This document shows positions 25,375 through 33,718 of a stretch of 64,000 nucleotides of DNA, in pieces. Location of the stretch: the NCBI RefSeq assembly GCF_030209445.1, contig NZ_JARVSD010000011.1:186001-250000 (forward strand). Reading direction: 5' to 3'. Numbering within the stretch: position 1 is the stretch's first letter; each line of letters starts with the position of its first letter. A program made the position numbers and the translations under genes. Source of the DNA: Promicromonospora sp. MEB111. GTDB taxonomy: Bacteria > Actinomycetota > Actinomycetes > Actinomycetales > Cellulomonadaceae. The notes beneath the pieces are model-generated. The model did no database searches, had not been told where the DNA came from, and saw nothing but the letters and a program-made list of their open reading frames with translations.

Positions 25375-26296
25375 CATGCTCCTCAGAAGTTGCGGTGCGG
25401 CGTCTGGTCATCGGCGATGATGGATGGGCGCCCGGGTCCTGAGGACTCCGTGTTGCGCCCGGCACGATGACGATCCCCCATTTAGCTCAGGAGCGGCATC
25501 ACCCGAATGGGTAGATCTGCTCGCCCGGTCGGGTGTAGCCCGAGTGTGGACTCACCTGATCGGGTGATGTGGGCTTGGCGGCAGATGGGCGCCAGCGCGG
25601 CTTGCCGGGTGATTCAACGCATTGCATTCCAGCCGGAATACCCTCGTGACGTGCACATGATCCGGCCGAATCGATGGTGATCCCCGACCAGCAACACGAC
25701 GAACGTGCGCGCCGGGATGGTGCCGGCCGGGTTGCGTAGGAAGACCACGAACGCGTAGGACTCGGTCGGGCGCGAGACCCAACATTTGATGTCGTGACCT
25801 GCCGACGCCCACAGGGCATGGTGCGGCGGTGGTGGTGATCTGCTGGATGCGCGAGCCGCGTGCTTCGGTTCCCGCGATCCCGACCAGCGCCCCTCTTCCC
25901 AACCGATCGCCTCAAGCATGCGCGAGCGGGCGCGGGAGTGGCGAGGATCATCTGCTCGTGTGCAGTGCCGGAGGAGGCCCCCCCTCAGGTCCAGGTCCGG
26001 GCACCGCCGCCAGCCGCCTGCAAGACAGTACCGGAGACACCCCCGCACCCTCGTGCATGGCAGCACCGCAAACTGGACCATCGGAGCGTCACGCCCCAGG
26101 CCCTCGCGGCCTGAAGCTCTCCTGGTCGGCGACTAGAGTTGGCCGCACGGAAAGGAGTCACACCAGACATCGTCGCCCAGGTGCACAGAGCTGCGGCAAA
26201 GTGGGTGTGGCCGTTGTGAGTCCGGAAGCCGTTCCTGTCGAACGTTGCGTACTGGAATGGGCTGAGTCGCCTGTCGATTATCCAGGCCTTAGGAGG
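25375..26296. other. Gene-poor, lower-GC stretch upstream of the pPIWI-RE operon
   Basis: About 920 bases without a confident gene. It holds the promoter of the leftward pPIWI-RE operon on its left side. A 16-bp near-palindrome, TCACCTGATCGGGTGA, lies at 25552-25567. Two overlapping leftward open frames (25499-25951 and 25614-26081) have poor codon bias; the second encodes HDIKCWVSRPTESYAFVVFL, which could be a decayed gene. The codon pattern suggests acquired or eroding DNA. Confidence 0.45.
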
Positions 26297-26836
26297 TTGG
26301 TTAGCACGTCTTGGTGGGAACCTCTTATCGCCCCAGTGTCAACCCTGATCGGTGTGGTTGTTACCATGGCGTTCAACGGTCGTGCACAAACGTTGAGATT
26401 GCGAAATGAGTCTGAGGAGTCGGCTCGCGAAAGGGGGGAGGTAGCTGCGCGAGACGATCGGCGGAGATACATCGATGAGCGGCGCTCGATTTATCTGAGG
26501 TTCTCGAGCACGGTAGATGAGTGGATGATCGAATCACAGGCGGCAATACTTCTCGAAGAAGAGGAGGGCCCAGGCTCGGATCTGAGCGAGGTCAGGCAAA
26601 GATGCGAGGAGCTTGGGTCCCATGTCAGGGAACATCTCAATGAAATGACGCTGATTTGCCCGTTGCAAGTCCTTGAGGCGGCCGGTGAGGTGAATTTTGC
26701 GATCAACGCTGATTCGGCGAAAGCTCCACTCGAAGTGCAGCCGCTTCTTCTCAAGTTTCTCTTCGAATGTCGCCGGGATCTGATTGGTGCCGCCTCATGG
26801 CCAATCGTCGAGGGCCCGCGTCCGAACAGTAATTGA
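26297..26836 (+). CDS. Small membrane-anchored protein, unknown function (about 179 aa)
   Basis: One N-terminal hydrophobic segment (LIAPVSTLIGVVVTMAF) is followed at once by a basic and acidic helical region (RNESEESARERGEVAARD, then RRRYIDERRSIYLRF) likely to form a coiled coil in the cytoplasm, and a helical C-terminus. This layout is common for small unknown actinobacterial membrane proteins. The start is unclear: AGGAGG is immediately followed by an in-frame TTG at 26297, and a GTG at 26336 would shorten the membrane segment. Codon use is markedly less GC-biased than in the rest of the window, suggesting recent transfer. Situated between the pPIWI-RE operon and the restriction enzyme, it may be a defence passenger, but no function is claimed. 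Confidence 0.6.
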   Translation: MVSTSWWEPLIAPVSTLIGVVVTMAFNGRAQTLRLRNESEESARERGEVAARDDRRRYIDERRSIYLRFSSTVDEWMIESQAAILLEEEEGPGSDLSEVRQRCEELGSHVREHLNEMTLICPLQVLEAAGEVNFAINADSAKAPLEVQPLLLKFLFECRRDLIGAASWPIVEGPRPNSN

Positions 26837-27297
26837 CCTATCGGTAGCGATGAGACCCCGCCTGCGCTGACACAGTCCGTAGGGCCCGCGTGTCGCTTCG
26901 GTCCACTTCGTACCGGATCATATTCCCCCACCTGTCACCCGGGCGCTGTCCTGGTTCGGGCAGGACCCCTCAAACGGTATTCGCTCCCGCATTGGCGGGC
27001 CGTCCCTAAGCGAGAACTGGTCGCAGCGTGAGCAGCGCTTGCCGCACAGAATCTGGCCGCCTACGAGCGCCTGACATGTCTCATTGGGATCAGCGCTGGT
27101 GTCGCACGGTTCGAAGTGGCACGCAGCAGGCACGCCCCACCCGCGCTAACCTACAAACCGCAGAATTCCAACGATCCACCCCGCCAGAACCACATGATCA
27201 ACTTCTAGTTGCTCCGTGACCGTCGTGAGGTCGGCGCGAGTTTCTGCGAACCAGATTCTCTAAGGTTTGCTCGCGGCGTCACCGGCCATGCACTCCG
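26837..27297. other. Gene-free stretch between the membrane protein and the restriction enzyme
   Basis: About 460 bases. The only notable frame is a leftward 71-codon one at 26918-27133 with nine cysteines (for example CGKRCSRCDQF), which could be a tiny metal-binding protein but lacks support. No terminator, tRNA or repeat was recognised. Confidence 0.35.
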
Positions 27298-28536
27298 TCA
27301 CGCCTTCGGCGCTGGCACTCCTGCTGTCAATCCGTCCTGGAGAGTCGCCTCGACGACGCTTCGCTCGATGGGGTACTCCGCGCTGAGGAATGCCTCCAGG
27401 GCTTCGGGTCGTGTCAGGCTGCGCCGCTTCATGGACTCGACGATGTCCCGCCCGGTGATGAATACGACCGGATGCTGATCCTCACGGATCTCGCTGTACG
27501 CCTGCTGGCTGATGAACGACGTCGTGACGAAGACACCGAACTCCCGGTGCTTGAGCCGTGAGATGAGGCGGCTGACCATCTTCACGCCAACACCGGTATC
27601 AAGCCCGTAACACTTGGCTTCAAGCGCGAACTCGAGCCTGACCGGGTCTGTTGCAGGACCCAGCCGATAAGTCCCGAGCGCGTCACGGCCACCGTCCCGG
27701 CTCGGGCGGGTGACCTCGACTGCTTCGACGTTGTTGTCGGACCTTGCCCAGACACTCGCTGCGAAGTGCTCGAACTGGATCGGGTCGTGGCTGAAGTGCC
27801 GGTAGATGGTTTCGAGGATCCATAGGTCGCCAGCGAGCGGGAGCTGCTCTTCCTTGGTGCGGATCGCGATGGTCCTCGGCGCTTCAAGGGCGCGGTAGGA
27901 CCGGCTCTTCACCCATGCTCGCCACTCCGGTGGACAGGCGTCTCCGAGCGGGTCGCGCGCGAGGATCTGGTCGATCCATGAACGCGTGACGGCTGGCGTG
28001 TCCAGCATCGTGAAGTGGGCGCGGTAGTTCTGGAATCTCCGGTCCCGTGTCGTTCGCCAGACCGCGACGAGTTCCTCGTCGCTCTCCAGGCGAGGGGAGC
28101 CGGGGGCGAGAAGCCCACGGAAGACGACGTCCCTGCCTGACGACTTCTGGAACAGGAGGAGTGGCGGCACTGCTTCTCTGTCGGTGGCGTCGCCACGCGA
28201 CCAGTCAAAGATGTCTCGCAGGAGCAGGTTGCCCTTCCTCTGCGTCTCGTGGAGACCGCTCCCGGGCTTGCGGTTGTCGCCGTAGTACGTGAAGTCGCCG
28301 GTGGTCGGGTCAAGCTGGTCGGGCCAATCAGTCTCTTCGCCCGAGGTGTACAGGACGACGAGGCGTACATCCTGCTTGTCGACGCTGCCCTTATATCGGA
28401 ATCCCCCCTGGTTGCCCACCGGTAGGAGCTTCCCGATGGGATCGTCTCCCATGTTGCCCTTCGACCCACCCTGGTAAACCCTGTCCAGCACGAGGTCAGC
28501 CATGTGGAGATCGGCGAAGAACACGCTCTCTGACAT
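27298..28536 (-). CDS. AspBHI/MspJI-like modification-dependent restriction endonuclease (412 aa)
   Basis: The N-terminal half carries the AspBHI recognition-domain pattern: LVLDRVYQGGSKGNMGDDPI, VGNQGGFRYKG, LVVLYTSG and TYYGDNRKPGSGLH. The C-terminal half is an Mrr-like nuclease: FEHFAASVW, RDGGRDALGTY and the catalytic strand LEFALEAKCYG (E-x-K), then VKMVSRLISRLKHREFGVFV and FITGRDIV. Relatives bind 5-methylcytosine contexts and cut nearby, so the expected role is a type IV-like restriction of modified phage DNA. The start MSESVFFADL at 28536 is chosen over an ATG six codons earlier because it opens the conserved N-terminus; no strong ribosome binding site is visible. It appears to be a single-gene system. 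Coexistence with the adenine methylase operon is compatible if that enzyme does not make 5mC. Confidence 0.88.
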   Translation of the reverse strand: MSESVFFADLHMADLVLDRVYQGGSKGNMGDDPIGKLLPVGNQGGFRYKGSVDKQDVRLVVLYTSGEETDWPDQLDPTTGDFTYYGDNRKPGSGLHETQRKGNLLLRDIFDWSRGDATDREAVPPLLLFQKSSGRDVVFRGLLAPGSPRLESDEELVAVWRTTRDRRFQNYRAHFTMLDTPAVTRSWIDQILARDPLGDACPPEWRAWVKSRSYRALEAPRTIAIRTKEEQLPLAGDLWILETIYRHFSHDPIQFEHFAASVWARSDNNVEAVEVTRPSRDGGRDALGTYRLGPATDPVRLEFALEAKCYGLDTGVGVKMVSRLISRLKHREFGVFVTTSFISQQAYSEIREDQHPVVFITGRDIVESMKRRSLTRPEALEAFLSAEYPIERSVVEATLQDGLTAGVPAPKA

Positions 28537-28650
28537 GCCGTCATGCTGGCACATGTGTCGTGAACAGTGTGGCAGTGCCCGGTCTTGCGACCCGCGAGGC
28601 GCACCTCACCCGCACATTCACCCCGCTCGCCGGCCAACGGCAAGTCCGCG

Positions 28651-29226
28651 ATGGTTACGCTGCGCCGCGTGACACTAGACGACCACACGGCCGGCACCAC
28701 ATTCGCGGCAGCGTACGATTTCGCGCCCGCACAGTCGGATTACGCCGATCTTCTCCGCAGCATGCCCCAGCTGCGGATCTTGAAGGCGTTCGTTTGGTTG
28801 ATGCTCGCGCTGCTCGCAGTTGCCGTCCTGATGAGCTTCTTCCTCGTCCGCGATGATGGCCAACCCGCCATCGACTTGGTAACGCTCCTGCCCCTCACCG
28901 TGGCTGCCGTCGCGGCCACACTGTTTGCCTTCGGGTACGCGCGCTTTGGCGGCATGGCCGTCTGGCGCAAGCCGCAGAACCGCGAACCCGTACACGCGGT
29001 CTTGGACAGCGAAGGCTTCCGTCACGAGGGCCCGAGTGGCAGCCAAGCCTTCACGTGGAGCGTGGCCACGCGCGCACTGGAGACGAACGAGGCGTACTAC
29101 GTCTATGTGCCAAACGGAGTGGCCTCACTCATCTACTGGCTGCCCAAGCGGGCAGTGCCCCTTGATGACCAGGTATCTGTCCGAACTCACATCCAGGCCC
29201 ACGTCCCGCGGTACCTGGTTCGCTGA
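28651..29226 (+). CDS. YcxB-like membrane protein (191 aa)
   Basis: Two adjacent transmembrane segments near residues 50-72 and 80-103 (FVWLMLALLAVAVLMSFF and LVTLLPLTVAAVAATLFAF) are followed by a soluble domain. The C-terminal part (AVLDSEGFRHEGPSGSQAF, then TWSVATRALETNEAYYVYV and YWLPKRAVP) matches YcxB-like proteins, a widespread family of unknown function. The ATG at 28651 (MVTLRRVTLD) is preferred over the longer reading from 28567, whose first 28 residues are low-complexity. Translated away from the restriction enzyme; it appears to mark the return to backbone genes. Role unknown. Confidence 0.78.
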   Translation: MVTLRRVTLDDHTAGTTFAAAYDFAPAQSDYADLLRSMPQLRILKAFVWLMLALLAVAVLMSFFLVRDDGQPAIDLVTLLPLTVAAVAATLFAFGYARFGGMAVWRKPQNREPVHAVLDSEGFRHEGPSGSQAFTWSVATRALETNEAYYVYVPNGVASLIYWLPKRAVPLDDQVSVRTHIQAHVPRYLVR

Positions 29227-29240
29227 GGCGGAGTACGACG

Positions 29241-30329
29241 TCACGAGCCGTGGCGACGGGGCAACCGCCTCGGCGTCCACCCCCGACTCACCACCCCAAC
29301 CAGCTGCGGCGGCACCGACTTCCGCGCCCACGCCCGGAACACCACGTACATCACCACCAGCAGCACCCACCGCAGCACCACCGCACCAGTACTAGCCGCG
29401 GGGTTGTCGCAGAACGCCGTCGCCGAGCTGTCGTTGAGCGAGTGCACCACCATCACCAGCGCGATCCCGCCCAGCGCGCCCCACGTACCGCGCCACCCGT
29501 ACAGATGCCACAGTCGCCACGCGATCGCCACGGCGATACCGGTCCACAGCCAGTGCAAGGGCGACACCGTGAACACCCGGAAGATCTGCTCCTGCACCAC
29601 CGCCGCGGGCGTGCTGTCGAGCGTGCCGGTGCCGCAGAAGTTCGGCCCGGACGCGGCCGCCGTCTCGTAGGCGTACTGGGTGGTCTCGGTGATCGCGAAG
29701 CCGAAACCCGACGCCAGGCCCACCGCGATGCCGGCACGCGGGTCGCGGTACCGGCCCACCGCGAAGAGGAGCAGCGGCACCAGGAGCTTGGTCCCCTCCT
29801 CGACGACCCCGACCCACGCGGTCGCCGTCACGATCCCGGCGCCGTTGATGATCCAGGAGTTGATGTTCGCGGCGACCAACAGCACGGCGCCGCTGGTGCC
29901 CACGGCCACCGCCAGGACCGTGACCGGGCCTACGACGTCGTCCAGCGCGAGCTGGCGGTTCACGAACCGGTAGAAGGCCCAGCAGACGCCGGCCATGCCG
30001 AGCAGGCTTGCCACACCCATCACGTGGATGTTTCCTGACGACTGGTACACGATCGACCCGGCCGCCAGGACGACGACGGCCGCCACGAGGTACCAGACCC
30101 ACGAGCCCCAGAACCGTCCGCGGAAGTGCCGACCCTGTGCCGCAGCCGGGCCGCCGTCGGCCACCTCGCCGGTCCAGGCGCGGCTGTCCCAGAATCGCTG
30201 CCGGGCCAGCCGGGTGCTCGGGTCCGGATACCAGCCGGCCGCGGGAACGCCGTCCCGGGGCCGGGCAGCGACGAAGGCACCCGCCGTGCCCGCCAGGAAC
30301 AGGACCGCGCCCACCACGACGAGTGTCAT
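29241..30329 (-). CDS. PrsW-family intramembrane protease with DUF2510 domain (362 aa)
   Basis: A multi-pass membrane protein. Residues 1-22 form a transmembrane segment, then a short DUF2510-type motif appears (AGWYPDPSTRLARQRFWDS). After five or more further membrane segments, the PrsW motifs follow: VGVVEEGTKLLVPLLL (EExxK), FGFAITET and a late VMVVHSLNDSS histidine. Family role: PrsW proteases cleave membrane proteins such as anti-sigma factors, releasing regulated sigma factors. Full length for the actinobacterial type. It converges on the YcxB-like gene with 14 bases between stops. Its substrate cannot be told from context; the only anti-sigma gene in the window is 32 kb away. Confidence 0.85.
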   Translation of the reverse strand: MTLVVVGAVLFLAGTAGAFVAARPRDGVPAAGWYPDPSTRLARQRFWDSRAWTGEVADGGPAAAQGRHFRGRFWGSWVWYLVAAVVVLAAGSIVYQSSGNIHVMGVASLLGMAGVCWAFYRFVNRQLALDDVVGPVTVLAVAVGTSGAVLLVAANINSWIINGAGIVTATAWVGVVEEGTKLLVPLLLFAVGRYRDPRAGIAVGLASGFGFAITETTQYAYETAAASGPNFCGTGTLDSTPAAVVQEQIFRVFTVSPLHWLWTGIAVAIAWRLWHLYGWRGTWGALGGIALVMVVHSLNDSSATAFCDNPAASTGAVVLRWVLLVVMYVVFRAWARKSVPPQLVGVVSRGWTPRRLPRRHGS

Positions 30330-30508
30330 GACTGGAGAGAATCAGCAGAGATGCTCGTGCGCCATCGGAATGGCCAGTCGGTGCGGTGAGCGGCCGAATT
30401 CTCGTGCGTCCCCCAACCCCACCGACCTACAGTTCATACATGGTGAGCAGCGCGAGCGGGTACCGACCCCGCCCCCTCAGGCGGGAGTTGTCCTGAGACG
30501 AGGTACCC

Positions 30509-30820
30509 ATGGCGTTCCGACGCTTCTACCGCCGCACCTTCCTGAACCGCCGCGGCCACCACGCCGGTGCATACGCGCTGGCCGACATCACCACCGAACC
30601 CGGCTTCACCCCGGACGACCAGTCGACGCGCGTCAGCGCACGCCTGACCATCGCTGATTGCGGCCGCGTCGTCACGCTCGACCTCGACGCCGACACCCCG
30701 GCCGAGGCGCGGAACGCCCTGCACAAGGCCCGCCTGCTGCGCGACATCCTCGACCAGTCCGTCGACGCCCTCGAACGCGCCGTTGAAAACGCCGGCTTGT
30801 CAAAGGGCCAGAAGGGGTGA
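30509..30820 (+). CDS. Hypothetical protein (103 aa)
   Basis: A small soluble protein of mixed composition. The first 15 residues are strongly basic and aromatic (MAFRRFYRRTFLNRR), the middle contains two probable beta strands (ARLTIADCGRVVTLDLD), and the C-terminal 45 residues are a helix (EARNALHKARLLRDILDQSV). No family was recognised. The ATG at 30509 follows GACGAGG about 8 bases upstream. It is followed by a further small gene on the same strand. Codon bias fits the genome, supporting a real gene. Confidence 0.6.
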   Translation: MAFRRFYRRTFLNRRGHHAGAYALADITTEPGFTPDDQSTRVSARLTIADCGRVVTLDLDADTPAEARNALHKARLLRDILDQSVDALERAVENAGLSKGQKG

Positions 30821-30930
30821 ACAACGCACGTCACGCCTTCCTCGCCAAGAACCCGCGCCGTCCCGCTCTTACGATCGAATCAGCCCGCGGCAACAGAAGA
30901 AACCGTGGAAACGCTCGACGAGGAGCGATC

Positions 30931-31557
30931 ATGTCTGATGAGACCCACACGGAGATCGACCCGCTCACCCGGCTGAGGGAGATCACCTCGGTCCGCGCCG
31001 ACGGTGACGTGCTCGACCAGCTCACAGCGGCCGGACTGGTCGACCTGGGAGACGGCCTTCCCGTGCGCGACGTCCTCTACGAGGCCGAACGTGACGGCAC
31101 GAACCTGGCCGCGACCTTCGTCGAGGAGGAGGACGACGACGCCACCGCCCTCGACGCCACACCTATCGGGCAGCTCAACCCCCGCCAGTCCCGCCGAAGG
31201 CTCTCGGCCGGGCGTGTGCTCGGCATGTACGTCCAGGACTGCCTGATCAACACGGAGGCGGAGCCCGCGTACCACCGGCTCCCGAGCTTCTCCTCGCACA
31301 ACCCGTACCACATCGTCTATCTCTTCAAGTTCCCGCCGAACCAGGCGCGCACCGTCAACGTGACCCTCCAGGTCTACTCGGCGGGCACGGTCCGCATCTC
31401 GGGCACGAACAGCCCTGCCGTGCTCACCGTGGGGCAGAGCTCCTTCCCGCTCATGGTTCCGGTCGGCGTCAGGACGACGACCGAGGGCTTCGCGAGCATC
31501 TTCATCCAGCGCAACGGCGAGGTCGGGTTCGACTGGTTCTCGGCCGTCGTCTTCTGA
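30931..31557 (+). CDS. Hypothetical protein (208 aa), possible extracellular-type beta domain
   Basis: The N-terminal half is acidic and helical (LREITSVRADGDVLDQLTAA, later EEEDDDATALD). The C-terminal 110 residues look like a beta sandwich (YHIVYLFKFPPNQARTVNVT, LQVYSAGTVRISGTNSPAVL, FASIFIQRNGEVGFDWF). There is no signal peptide or membrane segment. The ATG at 30931 has GAGGAG 5 bases upstream; an earlier start at 30817 would add a basic 38-residue leader without its own ribosome site. The composition recalls phage or contractile-device accessory proteins, but no such genes are near, so no function is assigned. Confidence 0.65.
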   Translation: MSDETHTEIDPLTRLREITSVRADGDVLDQLTAAGLVDLGDGLPVRDVLYEAERDGTNLAATFVEEEDDDATALDATPIGQLNPRQSRRRLSAGRVLGMYVQDCLINTEAEPAYHRLPSFSSHNPYHIVYLFKFPPNQARTVNVTLQVYSAGTVRISGTNSPAVLTVGQSSFPLMVPVGVRTTTEGFASIFIQRNGEVGFDWFSAVVF

Positions 31558-31618
31558 CGGGAAGCCGTCCAGAAATTCCGTTGGTGCCGTGTCGCCTGCT
31601 CCGGCAGGCTGCACTGGC

Positions 31619-32671
31619 ATGACCCGCCTGCGCCCCACCTGGCCCGACCTGCCCGCCTCGATTCGGACGGCGATCGAGGCTCGCCTGGGCGCGAAGGTCA
31701 CCTCCTGGGTCTCGCACGACGGCGGATACTCGCCCGGCCTGGCCAGCGTGCTCACCACCGAGCGCGGCCCGGTCTTCGTCAAGACCGCCGCCCCCGGCCA
31801 GACCGAGGCGCTGCGACTGCACCGCAAGGAGGCGGCCAAGACCGCCAGCCTGCCCGCGGGCGTGCCGTCGCCCGCGTTCCTGTGGTCGCTCGACGTGCCG
31901 GGCGGCGGTGGGCTCGCCGACGTCGTTGGGTCGGACGGCGGGGACACCGCCGTCGAGCCCGATGCCGCCGTCAGCCCTGAGGCCAGCCCGGACGCGTCCG
32001 CCGAATCCGAGCAGTGGGCCGTCCTCGCCTTCGAGCCCGTGGACGGCCGCGCGGTGCGCACCGCGCCGTGGGACCTGGACGACGTCGACCTGCTGGCCCG
32101 CCTCGCCCTGGAGATCGGTGAGCATCCGGCGCCCGACGGCGACGTGTTTCCCGACTCCGCCGAGCACGTCCGGTCGGAGGCGCAGGCCCTGGCCGACGAG
32201 CGCCCACAGGGGTTGGCGACCTACGACCCTTGGTTCGCCGAGCATCTCGACCTGATCGCGCGGGTCGCCGCCCCGGAGCGGCAGGCCGAGGCAAGCGCCG
32301 GTGATCGGCTGGTGCACGCCGACTTCCGGGCGGACAACGTGCTGATCCTCGGCCCGGACGAGCAGCGGCGAGGCGTGGTGGTCGACTGGCCGCACGCGGC
32401 ACGGGGTGCCGCGTTCCTCGACGTCGTCGGGATGCTGCCGGCCATGCACGCGCTGGGCGGACCCGCGCCGTCGGAGGTGCTGGACCGGACCCCGCTCCCG
32501 GCCGGAACCGACCCTGAGGCCGTGGTGACCCAGGTCGCGGTGCTGGCGGCGTACTTCGTGCACGGTTCGCTCCAGGCGCCGCCGCCCGGCATCCCGCACC
32601 TGCGCCAGTTCCAGCGGGTGCAGGCCGAGGCCAGCATCGCCTGGCTGCGGGAGCTGATGCGGGCAGGCTGA
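31619..32671 (+). CDS. APH-fold (aminoglycoside phosphotransferase family) kinase (350 aa)
   Basis: A kinase-like fold of the aminoglycoside/homoserine phosphotransferase superfamily. The catalytic loop LVHADFRADNVLI lies near residues 231-243 (His233, Asp235, Asn240), followed by the metal-binding VVVDWPHAA near 256. The N-terminal nucleotide-binding lobe includes GPVFVKTAA with the ATP-contacting Lys near residue 60. An insert rich in Ala, Asp, Ser and Pro covers about 105-140. The start MTRLRPTWPD at 31619 is favoured over a GTG ten codons earlier. Substrate unknown; most chromosomal members phosphorylate small metabolites rather than antibiotics, and nothing nearby indicates resistance. 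Confidence 0.82.
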   Translation: MTRLRPTWPDLPASIRTAIEARLGAKVTSWVSHDGGYSPGLASVLTTERGPVFVKTAAPGQTEALRLHRKEAAKTASLPAGVPSPAFLWSLDVPGGGGLADVVGSDGGDTAVEPDAAVSPEASPDASAESEQWAVLAFEPVDGRAVRTAPWDLDDVDLLARLALEIGEHPAPDGDVFPDSAEHVRSEAQALADERPQGLATYDPWFAEHLDLIARVAAPERQAEASAGDRLVHADFRADNVLILGPDEQRRGVVVDWPHAARGAAFLDVVGMLPAMHALGGPAPSEVLDRTPLPAGTDPEAVVTQVAVLAAYFVHGSLQAPPPGIPHLRQFQRVQAEASIAWLRELMRAG

Positions 32672-32701
32672 GTGTCAGTGGCTCCGCGTAGGTTCCCGGC
32701 C

Positions 32702-33136
32702 ATGGGTACATGGAGCACCGAGATCCTCGGCAACGACAGTGCGATGGACACGCTGGGCGACCTCGCGGCCGGCGAGTTCTCGTTCACCGAGCTGGCCGCG
32801 GATCTGCAGGACGACTACATCGACAGCAGCGCCGGGGACGCCGTTCTGGCGCTCATCGAGGTGGCGCTGGCGGTGCGCGGGTTGCGCGAGCTTCCGGAGG
32901 ACGACGTCGCTGACGCGGCCCGCATCGTGCTCGACGACGATCGTGCCGCCTGGCTGCTGACCCAGTCGGACCGAGTGCTCAGCTCCGATTCGGAGGTGTT
33001 CGAGCTCTGGCAGGAAGCCAGCGACCAGTCGTTCCGCGAGTGGCTCGGCAGTGCGGAGGCCGCGGTCGCTGATCTTCGGCGGGCACTGGAGGCTTCGGCG
33101 GGCGTCGAGACCCTGGAGAGCGCTCATGACAACTGA
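32702..33136 (+). CDS. DUF4259 domain protein (144 aa)
   Basis: The opening MGTWSTEILGNDSAMDTLGD is the DUF4259 hallmark (MGTW, then F/L-x-N-D-x-A-x-D), and the rest is helical and acidic, of family-typical length. The function of the family is unknown; in several bacteria such genes sit beside toxin-immunity or stress genes. The ATG at 32702 starts exactly at the motif. The next gene overlaps its last 11 bases, so the pair is probably co-translated and may act together. Confidence 0.83.
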   Translation: MGTWSTEILGNDSAMDTLGDLAAGEFSFTELAADLQDDYIDSSAGDAVLALIEVALAVRGLRELPEDDVADAARIVLDDDRAAWLLTQSDRVLSSDSEVFELWQEASDQSFREWLGSAEAAVADLRRALEASAGVETLESAHDN

Positions 33137-33581
33137 CCGCCTCGACCCCACGGACACGGCAGAACCTGACGACGAAGACCTCGGACCGAAGCACCCTGCG
33201 TTCGCCGCCCACTTTCGCGACCCGATCTACGACGACGAGGGCGACGACTTCGCACCGTTCGGCAACGACGAGGGGTGGGACACGCTCGTCGAGGCCGCCA
33301 AGCGGGTCGACGAGCTGGACGGCAGCACCACCCTGGTGCAGATCGACCCCGAGTGGTTCGAGGACGAGGCTGCCGTCGCGGCGGGCCTCGACGAAGACGA
33401 CATGGACATGGCCGACTTCACCATCGGCGCGGGCTTCGCGCTGCTGCGCCTGACCGGGCAGATCGACGACGTCGGCCGCGGGCTGGTGCTGAGGGCGCTG
33501 GACGCACGGGACCGGCTCCAAGGACCGCAGCCCGAGACCGAGCGGCTGCGTGCCGACCTGCTGTCCTTCGATCCGGACTGA
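33126..33581 (+). CDS. YfeS-like hypothetical protein (151 aa)
   Basis: An acidic soluble protein. The segment FAPFGNDEGWDTLVEA and the later DFTIGAGFALLRLTGQID resemble the YfeS family, small proteins of unknown role (sometimes loosely linked to molybdate regulation in annotation). It overlaps the DUF4259 gene by 11 bases in another frame, which suggests translational coupling. The start MTTDRLDPTD has no independent strong ribosome site. Similarity is from memory of the motif pattern and is moderate. Confidence 0.62.
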   Translation: MTTDRLDPTDTAEPDDEDLGPKHPAFAAHFRDPIYDDEGDDFAPFGNDEGWDTLVEAAKRVDELDGSTTLVQIDPEWFEDEAAVAAGLDEDDMDMADFTIGAGFALLRLTGQIDDVGRGLVLRALDARDRLQGPQPETERLRADLLSFDPD

Positions 33582-33718
33582 GCTGTGAGGCGCTGCCGTG
33601 AGAGGCGGCCCGTCACGGCTGCGCCGCCTCCCTCGGCGGCAGCCGGCCACGGTTCCGCCCCGGGCGCGGCCAGTCCCGCCCGGCACACCGCCGCCCGGGT
33701 TCTGCCAGGATTCCCCTC

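Noticed and set aside
25614-26081. Leftward 155-codon frame upstream of the pPIWI-RE operon
   Set aside because: Poor codon bias and no family; kept only as a possible decayed gene inside the intergenic entry.
25375-28650. tRNA gene or attachment site at the island edge
   Set aside because: No cloverleaf or direct repeat pair could be found by eye on either strand.
31619-32671. Antibiotic resistance role for the APH-fold kinase
   Set aside because: Only the general catalytic loop is present; no mobile element or resistance context supports it.
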